NCBI GenBank assembly: GCA_049889695.1
Contig: JBMHCX010000009.1
Span: forward strand, 226,955 to 290,954
DNA length: 64,000 nucleotides
Source of the DNA: WTJH01 sp049889695
GTDB lineage: Bacteria > Bacteroidota > Bacteroidia > Flavobacteriales > Flavobacteriaceae
Direction: 5' to 3'
Under the pieces are notes generated by a model, which was not told the origin of the DNA, searched no databases, and saw only the letters and a program-made list of their open reading frames with translations. A program made the translations under genes and the position numbers. This document shows, piece by piece, positions 57,661 through 64,000 of the stretch (positions are counted from its first letter, which is position 1; the number at the start of each line of letters is the position of its first letter).

Positions 57661-59826
57661 TTGAAGTCTATTTATCGTTATTTTTTAATAGAGCTTTTAC
57701 TGCTCACTACGGTTAATGCCCAACAAATTGAATTCGATGGAGTCGTCACAGCCGAGGAATGGCAAGCGGCACAACAGTTTACGATCGGCTATGAATTTTC
57801 GCCCAGTGTAAATGTCCCTGCCCCCTACACAACTGAGGTCTATTTTAAATACGATGCAACCCATTTGTATGTAGGCGTGATTGCAGAAGCAGATATGCGC
57901 ATGTTGCGCTCTTCGCTGCGCAACAGAGATGAAGGCTATTCGGACGATCATGTCATTGTGGGTTTAGACCCCTATCGGGACGGACGATACATGATATCAC
58001 TAGGGGCCAATGCAGCTGGAAGCCCCTTAGACTTAAAATTCTTCCCCGATGGCTCTGACGACACAAACTACGATGTAGATTTTGAAACCAAGGCAAGTGA
58101 ACATCCAGATGCCTACCATATTGAAATGAAAATTCCGTTTGGCAGTTTACAATTCAAGAATGAAGCGGAAATGCTTTGGAATGTTTTGCTCTACCGCAAT
58201 ACCTATACAGGGGACAATAAAAGTGAAAATATCAATTTCCCGATCGATCTGAATAATCCGTGTTTGCCCTGTCAGGTAGAAACCACGATCGCCTTAAAAA
58301 ACATCAAGCCCAAAAAGAGGTTCAATTTAATTCCGTACACAAGTGGCATCATAGACGGACAGAGAGATGGGCGTGATTTTAAATACGGTTCTTTTAAACC
58401 CGATGCAGGTGTCAACGGATTTATTGATCTGAGTAACTTAAGTTCTTTAGAATTCACCATCAATCCAGACTTTTCGCAAGTGGAAGCGGATGTCTCTCAA
58501 ATCGATGTGAACAATACGTTTGCCTTATTTTTTCCAGAAAGGCGCCCTTATTTTAACGAGGGGAATGAGCTAATCGATACGGAGGTGAATGCCGTCTATA
58601 CCCGTGCGATTAATAGCCCATTAGTATCGGCCAAGTTTATCAACCAAGGGGAACGCAATCAGATTTATTGGCTGACGGCCTATGATGAAAACTCTCCAAT
58701 CCTGATCGCCGGTGAAAATCAATCCTACAGTGGATTAGGTGGAGCCGCCTTTGCCAATGTATTTAAATTTAAGCGTAGCTATGCCGGCGGAAATAATTGG
58801 GGAATCTTAACCACCAGTCGAATATTCAAAGAAGGTGGACAAGGCCATACCTTCGGTCTGAACATGCTGAAACGATTTTGGAAATCCTATACTCTAATAG
58901 CGGAATGGCATACAAATTTAAACGAAGAGGGAGAAGCAGATTGGATCGACTCTGAAGACAGTTTTTTGGGGAGCACTAGGGCTCTAGACGGTGAAAGGCT
59001 CAAGGGAAATGCACTATACGGTTCCCTTCAACGGAACACTCTGCATTGGAATACGGAGATAGAATATGAACAGTATTCGCCATTCTTCAATACCCCCTTA
59101 GGCTTTGTTACCCAAAACAACGTTCGGTTTGTGGGAGTGGAGCAAAATTATCAGCACTTTTTCCCAGAAAAATTTTGGATCAACACCCTTAATGTTGGTC
59201 TAGGAACCGAAGGAACTTGGAATTTTCAAGGACTTCGAAAAAATCTAGAGCTCAATGGAGGAATACGATTAAACTTCAAGGGAAATGTTCGACTTTCGAT
59301 GGGCTTTAACCATAACTTAAACGAAGAATTCGAGGGGTATAATTTTAAACACCTAAGCTCCCTACGAGTATTTAGTGAGTATAATCCTTCTGAAAATCTT
59401 GAAATTGGGTTTTTCAGCGGTATTGGAGAAGGGCTGCTCTATGATGAGGTTCCTGAAGTTGGTAACTCTATTTTTTTCCGTTCCTGGGCAAATATTCAAT
59501 GGACGCCGCAACTTTCGTCTAGATTTAGCATTCGTTATTCAGAACTTAAAGAAAAAGAGCTGGATCGATCATATTACGCTGGATATATCAGCAGAGCTCA
59601 ACTGAATTTTCAATTTAGTAATAACTTGTCTCTACGACTGATAGGAGAGTACAATCAATTCAATGAGTCTATTTTTATTCAGCCTTTGCTCCAGTGGAAT
59701 CCCACTCCATTTACGATTTTTTATATCGGTGGTGCAAACGACTATGAATCCGATAGCTATCATCCCCAACAGGTCGTTCAGAGCAGCCAATGGTACTTTA
59801 AATTTCAGTATGCCTTTGGGCTATAA
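57661..59826 (+). CDS. DUF5916 protein with N-terminal CBM9-like domain
   Basis: 721 residues from a TTG start 5 bp after the esterase stop; no ATG is available nearby. The signal peptide ends at TVNAQ. The CBM9-like sandwich (about residues 22-200) contains FDGVVTAEEWQ, VYFKYDATHLYVGVIAEAD and DPYRDGRYMISLGANAAGSP. The DUF5916 region from about 225 on has SQVEADVSQIDVNNTFALFFPERRPYFNEG (successive blocks) and many amphipathic strands, ending in FQYAFGL. It is probably an outer-membrane barrel with a surface carbohydrate-binding domain. Coupling to an esterase suggests glycan processing. Confidence 0.88.
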   Translation: MKSIYRYFLIELLLLTTVNAQQIEFDGVVTAEEWQAAQQFTIGYEFSPSVNVPAPYTTEVYFKYDATHLYVGVIAEADMRMLRSSLRNRDEGYSDDHVIVGLDPYRDGRYMISLGANAAGSPLDLKFFPDGSDDTNYDVDFETKASEHPDAYHIEMKIPFGSLQFKNEAEMLWNVLLYRNTYTGDNKSENINFPIDLNNPCLPCQVETTIALKNIKPKKRFNLIPYTSGIIDGQRDGRDFKYGSFKPDAGVNGFIDLSNLSSLEFTINPDFSQVEADVSQIDVNNTFALFFPERRPYFNEGNELIDTEVNAVYTRAINSPLVSAKFINQGERNQIYWLTAYDENSPILIAGENQSYSGLGGAAFANVFKFKRSYAGGNNWGILTTSRIFKEGGQGHTFGLNMLKRFWKSYTLIAEWHTNLNEEGEADWIDSEDSFLGSTRALDGERLKGNALYGSLQRNTLHWNTEIEYEQYSPFFNTPLGFVTQNNVRFVGVEQNYQHFFPEKFWINTLNVGLGTEGTWNFQGLRKNLELNGGIRLNFKGNVRLSMGFNHNLNEEFEGYNFKHLSSLRVFSEYNPSENLEIGFFSGIGEGLLYDEVPEVGNSIFFRSWANIQWTPQLSSRFSIRYSELKEKELDRSYYAGYISRAQLNFQFSNNLSLRLIGEYNQFNESIFIQPLLQWNPTPFTIFYIGGANDYESDSYHPQQVVQSSQWYFKFQYAFGL

Positions 59827-59846
59827 AAAGTGCTCCTAAAAAACTG

Positions 59847-59872
59847 TTAATCTTCTGTTATACAGAGGTTAA
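59847..59872. repeat. Imperfect hairpin after the DUF5916 gene
   Basis: TTAATCTTCTG (59847-59857) pairs with CAGAGGTTAA (59863-59872), with one bulge and one G-T pair. No U-tract follows, so it is only a possible terminator or RNA end. Confidence 0.4.
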
Positions 59873-59931
59873 TACTTGTGTTTAAGCTTACTTTTCTTTA
59901 TATTAAAGTATAACCCCAAATCTTAAACACC

Positions 59932-60696
59932 ATGCAACAATTATGGACTAAACTTTATTTATGTATTCCCATTATCCTTTTATCCTGTACAGAAAATGAG
60001 CCGCCTGAAATCGTGGATTATGAACGTGCGCTTGCAGAGCTCTACCGTGAACCCTATCAAGCTCCGGCTCCTGAGCAGCAAAGCTTAACCTATTATGAAG
60101 ACCCTAACGATTGGGCCAATAAGCAGCTGCATCGACCCTTACCGATCGAAAATGAAACATCGGATGAAGAATGTTATCCAGCACTAAAATTTGAGGCATC
60201 AGATTCGTTTAGCTGGCAGACCTACACCCACATGGCTGTTATAGAAATGGATGCTTCCTACCCGGCATTAATTCAACAGCTTCATCAACATGCTTTCTAC
60301 AACGTATCCACAGCTACAGAAGACATGGAAAAACAGTTGTATCTGACTAGCTTTACATATCTCCCACACAGCCAAAAATGGATTCAAAATGTTGCTGTAG
60401 CCGTTCATTCATTTTCTTCGGAGGAAGAGAGCGTAGTCACAGACGATTACACACAGCTAGCCGCTCGCATGCTACTTTATGGCAGCATATATGAGATTTC
60501 CGGTAGCGACGAACGAAGTCAACAGCCACCCTCTGGAGTGCACTTATACGCCTTTGGATTAAGCTGGGGACATCCTTCCGAATCATCGAGCAAAGCCGTT
60601 CAATATGAAACTTCAGAATGTCTTGAGCAACAAAATCATCATTTGCATCGCATCGGACAAATGGATGTAAGAGTCCTCTATCTACAGAAATCCTAG
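59932..60696 (+). CDS. Lipoprotein of unknown function, upstream of a papain-like protease
   Basis: 254 residues with a type II signal peptide ending ILLSC (Cys19), followed by a Pro/Glu-rich linker (TENEPPEIVDYERALAEL). The mature part has no motif I can name. It has LTSFTYLPHSQKWIQNVAVAVHSFSS and many acidic residues, with ETSDEECYPALKF and SECLEQQNHHLHRIG supplying Cys and His. The gene ends 5 bp before a papain-fold protease gene, so the two may work together, for example as an inhibitor or a surface anchor. That is inferred from position only. Confidence 0.72.
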   Translation: MQQLWTKLYLCIPIILLSCTENEPPEIVDYERALAELYREPYQAPAPEQQSLTYYEDPNDWANKQLHRPLPIENETSDEECYPALKFEASDSFSWQTYTHMAVIEMDASYPALIQQLHQHAFYNVSTATEDMEKQLYLTSFTYLPHSQKWIQNVAVAVHSFSSEEESVVTDDYTQLAARMLLYGSIYEISGSDERSQQPPSGVHLYAFGLSWGHPSESSSKAVQYETSECLEQQNHHLHRIGQMDVRVLYLQKS

Positions 60697-60701
60697 GTCA
60701 T

Positions 60702-61796
60702 ATGTTTCGAAAGTACTTGGTTGGAATCGCGCTATTTTGTTTACTTCCGACAACTATACTAGGGCAAGAAAAACCTTGGACTACTGTCGTACAAATGGCC
60801 TCAAGTCCGATTCGCGATCAAGGGAAAAGTGCCAGTTGTTGGGCATATGCCTGCAGCTCATTTTTGGCGAGCGAACAAATCCGAATCAAAGGGACCTATA
60901 CCCCACTTTCTGAAGTGTTCTTTGTCAAGAATATCTATTATAAAAAAGCACGCACATATGTACTTCGAAAAGGAAAATTCCCATTTGAAGGAGGGGGAAT
61001 GATTCAAGATGTATTGAAGGATCTTCACGAAAATGGCGCCATTCCACTGTCGAATTATAGAGGACGACCAACTACCCACATCAACAACGATCATCGCCAA
61101 CTGCACGATTCACTTCGAAAGCATTTAGATGATTTTATACGTCATCCGGAAAAATTCCCAAAGGGGTGGTCTCCTGAATTCGACGCTATACTGTCGAAAC
61201 ACATGGGGAAAATTCCTCAACAATTTAAGTTTAAAAATGCGACCTATAGCCCCCTCTCTTTTGGGAAAGAATTAGGGATAGACCCGATGGCTTACGTCAC
61301 CTGTAGCTCATGGCTATCCCATCCATTTTATGAATATTTTGTACTGGAAGCCCCCTATAATTTCTCACATACGAAAGCCTATAATCTACCCATAGACGAG
61401 CTGATTGATCGCTTAGATAAAGGGCTACAAAGCGGATATACCGCTCTGCTGGAATGCGATGCTACCAATCCCTATTTTTTATACAGAGAAGGAGCAGGCA
61501 TAGCAGTCGTTCCAACGAAAAAAATAGCTACAGAAGAAGTTTTAAACACCTCTATCGCGGAACAAGAAATAAGTCAGCAACGACGTCAATTGTCCTATGA
61601 AAAGCTTGAAACTTCCCAGGATCACATCATGCATATTGTGGGTATTGTTAAAGATGCTAAAGGGAAAAAACTCTATACAGCTCAGAACTCTTGGGGGCCA
61701 AATAGAGGCTTCGGAGGGTATATGTACTTAAGCGAAGCATATATCCGCTTGCATTTAATCAGCCTGAGCTTTCACAAGGAAGTATTCGATTTATAG
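60702..61796 (+). CDS. Secreted papain-like cysteine protease (C1B/bleomycin hydrolase type)
   Basis: 364 residues with a signal peptide ending near TILGQE. The catalytic triad is visible: Cys46 in QGKSASCWAYACSSF, His308 in SQDHIMHIVG and Asn329 in TAQNSWGPN. This arrangement is the C1B family (bleomycin hydrolase, PepC), here exported rather than cytoplasmic. PFEGGGMIQDVLKDL is another family block. The upstream lipoprotein gene is 5 bp away. Predicted to degrade peptides in the periplasm or at the surface. Confidence 0.9.
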   Translation: MFRKYLVGIALFCLLPTTILGQEKPWTTVVQMASSPIRDQGKSASCWAYACSSFLASEQIRIKGTYTPLSEVFFVKNIYYKKARTYVLRKGKFPFEGGGMIQDVLKDLHENGAIPLSNYRGRPTTHINNDHRQLHDSLRKHLDDFIRHPEKFPKGWSPEFDAILSKHMGKIPQQFKFKNATYSPLSFGKELGIDPMAYVTCSSWLSHPFYEYFVLEAPYNFSHTKAYNLPIDELIDRLDKGLQSGYTALLECDATNPYFLYREGAGIAVVPTKKIATEEVLNTSIAEQEISQQRRQLSYEKLETSQDHIMHIVGIVKDAKGKKLYTAQNSWGPNRGFGGYMYLSEAYIRLHLISLSFHKEVFDL

Positions 61797-61878
61797 AAAA
61801 ATGAACAACTAATCGCGAAATTTTTCAAAGCGAACTTAGAACGGGTGTATTCCTTGTTAAATACACTATATTGCCCCC

Positions 61879-62412
61879 ATGTCTATGTATCAGAAGTTTG
61901 CAGAAGTGGGCCGGAAATTTATTCCCGAACACCTATTGTTTAAATACGGATTTAATTGGTCTCCCATGTATCGAAGGAGTACAGCAAAAATTATCCATGT
62001 TAGTACGGATTTAAAGTGGATTCGAGTAAAACTACCAATCAGTTATAAAAACCGAAACTATGTCAATTCCATCTTCGGGGGCAGTATGTTTGCTGCCGTA
62101 GACCCTATTCCTATGGTACAATTAATCAACCTAATCGGTCCTCGATACATTGTATGGGATAAAGCTGCCAATATTCATTTTCGCCGACCGGCCAAGGAAA
62201 ACTTATACGCAGACTTCAATTATACGGATGCAGAAATTGCATCGATCATCGATCGTGTAGAAAAAGAAAACGCAATAGAAATAGTCAAGCGAACTGAATT
62301 ACAGAACAAAGCGGGAGGTACGGTGTTTTGCACGGTCGACAAGACCATCTATATCGCCGACAAAGCCTACTTTAAAAGCAGACGTGAACAACGAAATACT
62401 GTCAAAAAATAG
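61879..62412 (+). CDS. DUF4442 (hotdog-fold, thioesterase-like) protein
   Basis: 177 residues. The motif NSIFGGSMFAAVDPIPMVQLI near residue 62 and KAANIHFRRPAKENLYADF follow the DUF4442 pattern of the hotdog superfamily, which includes acyl-CoA thioesterases. C-terminal GGTVFCTVDKTIYIADK continues the strand order. It is cytoplasmic and probably acts on acyl-CoA or acyl-ACP, but the substrate is unknown. Start chosen at 61879; an ATG two codons in is possible. Confidence 0.82.
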   Translation: MSMYQKFAEVGRKFIPEHLLFKYGFNWSPMYRRSTAKIIHVSTDLKWIRVKLPISYKNRNYVNSIFGGSMFAAVDPIPMVQLINLIGPRYIVWDKAANIHFRRPAKENLYADFNYTDAEIASIIDRVEKENAIEIVKRTELQNKAGGTVFCTVDKTIYIADKAYFKSRREQRNTVKK

Positions 62413-62451
62413 AAATCTAAGAGATTTTGTACCTTATAGAAAAGTTTAGCG

Positions 62452-62844
62452 ATGAAGCAGATAAACTGGTATATCGGTCTATTTTTGATCTTTATCTTTA
62501 TTATAACCGGACTATATATCCAATACCTATCAATCCCTGAGGATGCCCATCCTCATGTGTATAGAATGATCCTTAGAGCAAATCATGTCTATATCTTATT
62601 CATTGGAATGGTCAATATAGTATTAAGTCGTTCTAACTATACTTCCCCCAGAATTGAATGGATGTCTCGAGTGTTTTATATCATCAGTGCTCCTTTGGTA
62701 CTGCTGGCTTTCATGTGGGAAACAGGTGGAGATATGGAAAATCGTTTAATCAGTTTCAATGCTGTTCTTTTGGCCTTTATGGGGCTTATACTATTCATTC
62801 TAGATGTTATATTTTACCCTAAACAACCTAAAGCTGACAGCTGA
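62452..62844 (+). CDS. Four-helix membrane protein, unknown
   Basis: 130 residues. Hydrophobic segments at about 6-26 (GLFLIFIFIITGLYI), 44-60 (HVYILFIGMVNIVLS), 73-90 and 103-123, with HPHVYRMILRANH between the first two. The first His pair might bind a metal or haem, but this is speculative. Its stop overlaps the ATG of the SRPBCC gene, so they are probably cotranscribed. No family recognised. Confidence 0.72.
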   Translation: MKQINWYIGLFLIFIFIITGLYIQYLSIPEDAHPHVYRMILRANHVYILFIGMVNIVLSRSNYTSPRIEWMSRVFYIISAPLVLLAFMWETGGDMENRLISFNAVLLAFMGLILFILDVIFYPKQPKADS

Positions 62845-63302
62845 TGAAACGTTTGTATTTTAAAATTACTATACAATCGACGGCTGAGCGAGTATTTAAA
62901 GCCCTGACGATCCCTGAACTATTTGAGGCATGGACGGCCGTATTTGATCCCCACTCTCATCTGAAGGGCGATTGGAGTACAGGATCTTTAGTGCGCTTCC
63001 TAACCTACGACAATCAAGGACGATTGTGTGGATTGCTTAGCAGGGTAAGAGAAAATATTCCGAATCGTAAAATACATATCGACCATGTGGGCATTTTAGA
63101 AAATGGGGTTGAATTTTTTGAAGGACCAGAAGTAGATAAGTTAAAAGGAGCCTCAGATATTTATCATATATTACCCCAAGGAACACAAACGCTTCTGGAA
63201 GTCGAAACGGATGCGATTATGGACCTAGAAGATTATTTTGTTAGAACTTGGCCACCGGCCCTTCAAAAGTTAAAAGGACTATGCGAAGAACAATACTCTT
63301 AA
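62844..63302 (+). CDS. SRPBCC / AHSA1-like protein
   Basis: 152 residues, starting inside the stop of the membrane protein gene. YFKITIQSTAERVFKALTIPELFEAWTAVFDP, with GDWSTGSLVRFLTYD and HVGILENGVEFFEGPEVD, matches the AHSA1 branch of SRPBCC proteins. These bind hydrophobic ligands or assist Hsp90. The last 22 bp overlap the next gene. Ligand unknown. Confidence 0.83.
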   Translation: MKRLYFKITIQSTAERVFKALTIPELFEAWTAVFDPHSHLKGDWSTGSLVRFLTYDNQGRLCGLLSRVRENIPNRKIHIDHVGILENGVEFFEGPEVDKLKGASDIYHILPQGTQTLLEVETDAIMDLEDYFVRTWPPALQKLKGLCEEQYS

Positions 63303-63772
63303 GTCTTTGCTTGTTGACATATGGTTTACAAGCGCAAGAGACACAGTTTAATGCTCTCGACAGCTATTGGAAAAATCTGTCTCAGACCGTTACAGACGGT
63401 AATTTCGATGGCTACGCCGCTGCTTATCATCCGGATGCTGTGGTGGTTTTTGCCACTGCAACCCCTAAAAGATCTGTTTCCATAGCTGAAGCTATGGCCG
63501 ACTGGAAACAAGGATTCGACGACACCAAAAATAAACAACAAACGAGCCAGGTGAACTTTCGGTTTTCTGAACGTATTATCGGAACGAATACAGCACACGA
63601 AACTGGCATTTTTCATTACAGAGCTCGGCACAAAGATGGCCGGGAATTAGCAAATGTCTATGTTCATTTTGAAATGCTATTAGTCTATAAAAACGGAAAA
63701 TGGCTGGGATTGATGGAACTGCAAAGAAGTCTTACGGATGAGAAGGCCTGGAAAGAATTGAAGGAACTTTAA
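63281..63772 (+). CDS. Secreted NTF2-like (DUF4440/SnoaL-type) protein
   Basis: 163 residues from the ATG at 63281, overlapping the SRPBCC gene by 22 bp. A signal peptide of about 18 residues ends at GLQAQE. The mature part has VTDGNFDGYAAAYHPDAVVVFATATPK, ending the first helix-strand unit. FRFSERIIGTNTAHETGIFHYRA and VYVHFEMLLVYKNGKWLGLME follow, as in NTF2-like proteins of the DUF4440 kind. It may bind a small ligand in the periplasm. Last gene before the rRNA operon. Confidence 0.82.
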   Translation: MRRTILLSLCLLTYGLQAQETQFNALDSYWKNLSQTVTDGNFDGYAAAYHPDAVVVFATATPKRSVSIAEAMADWKQGFDDTKNKQQTSQVNFRFSERIIGTNTAHETGIFHYRARHKDGRELANVYVHFEMLLVYKNGKWLGLMELQRSLTDEKAWKELKEL

Positions 63773-63875
63773 TTGGGGTATTCTTCCGGTCTTTCATTAA
63801 AGTTTTCGTGATTTGAACCTTAAAGGGGTATACCCTTTTGGTAATTTTCGTTTTTCAACAAACTATGGCATAGGG

Positions 63876-63912
63876 GTAAAAAAAAAGACCCCAACAAAAA
63901 TGTTGAGGTCTT
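63876..63912 (-). terminator. Terminator of the rRNA operon
   Basis: Stem AAGACC-C-CAACA, loop AAAA, TGTTG-A-GGTCTT on the plus strand. The single C-A mismatch becomes a U-G pair on the minus strand, where a long T-run follows (63878-63886 A on the plus strand). It therefore terminates minus-strand transcription, just past the 5S rRNA. Confidence 0.85.
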
Positions 63913-63917
63913 GAAGA

Positions 63918-64000
63918 AGGCGGCGACATACTCTCCCACCAAATGGCAGTACCATCTGCGCTAATGGGCTTAACTACTCTGTTCGGGATGGGAAGAGGTG
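63918..64000 (-). rRNA. rrf: 5S ribosomal RNA, 3' part (runs off the right edge)
   Basis: The plus strand AGGCGGCGACATACTCTCCC is the reverse complement of the 5S 3' end. The minus strand gives loop and helix landmarks of 5S RNA, such as CCCGAACAGAG and TTAAGCCCATTAGCGC. About 83 nt are present and the 5' part is outside the window. The rRNA operon is therefore on the minus strand, transcribed toward this window. Confidence 0.95.

Noticed and set aside
1..64000. CRISPR arrays, insertion sequences, phage genes, SRP RNA, RNase P RNA and riboswitches
   Set aside because: None of their hallmark motifs or repeat patterns was seen.

Overview
The window looks like chromosomal DNA of a marine-type member of the Flavobacteriia (Bacteroidota). 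The evidence is the repeated Bacteroidota promoter -7 element TAnnTTTG, start sites with almost no Shine-Dalgarno sequence, a tmRNA whose tag reads GENNYALAA, a MurA with Asp in place of the usual active-site Cys, a fused ResB/CcsA cytochrome c biogenesis protein, and many families I associate with this group (DUF2911, DUF4290, DUF5916, DUF6048, DUF6452, TIGR03643). Most of it is core housekeeping sequence. No insertion sequence, integrase, CRISPR array or phage gene was seen.

Layout. 1-1112: the 5' part of typA (minus) and the complete tmRNA gene ssrA. 1376-6044: a surface-polysaccharide cassette next to the 3' end of ssrA, with a GT92-like glycosyltransferase and two Stealth phosphotransferase + glycosyltransferase pairs on opposite strands. 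6467-16089: a lipoprotein, a YbdG-like mechanosensitive channel, a zinc metalloprotease, a TerB-like protein, fructose-1,6-bisphosphatase and the fused CcsBA. 16147-23074: an operon of DUF2520 protein, KdsC-like phosphatase, Maf, lipoprotein, PIG-L deacetylase, an unannotated 31-residue membrane peptide and a sodium:solute symporter. 24125-31314: a tightly coupled light-related operon of SRPBCC protein, SDR-like protein without the catalytic Tyr, class I photolyase, DUF2256 zinc-ribbon peptide, cryptochrome DASH, iron-sulfur (6-4) photolyase, a fourth divergent cryptochrome and a TIGR03643 protein. 31573-39934: DUF1801, murA, DUF4290, DUF493, a P-loop protein, RecQ, fmt, HU, YqgE, a divergent class IV aminotransferase and a START-like protein. 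40053-44159: tRNA-Met(CAU) and a glpK-glpD-glpF glycerol operon. 44152-46515: rny, a probable 6S RNA, zapA and a coiled-coil partner, all on the minus strand. 46683-55525: M23 peptidase, cysteine desulfurase, ornithine aminotransferase, RlmD and an RlmL-like methyltransferase. 55590-63772: a ZIP transporter, a gene-poor stretch ending in a very strong terminator, an esterase, DUF5916, a lipoprotein + papain-like protease pair and several small stress-type proteins. The right edge holds the 3' part of a 5S rRNA on the minus strand, with its terminator.

Most interesting. (1) The light operon carries four different cryptochrome/photolyase paralogs. The fourth has lost the residue aligned with the flavin N5-contact Asn and a tryptophan of the electron-transfer triad, and the accompanying SDR lacks its catalytic Tyr. 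(2) A 163-nt structured RNA lies between zapA and rny; its 8-bp closing stem is perfect and a U-tract follows on the minus strand, so it is probably a 6S RNA. (3) MurA with Asp121 predicts intrinsic fosfomycin insensitivity. (4) The double Stealth cassette beside ssrA, a classic integration site. (5) Two genes shorter than 50 codons, embedded in operons with overlapping start/stop codons. Coordinates of motifs were read by hand; homology calls rest on motif recognition, not on searches.
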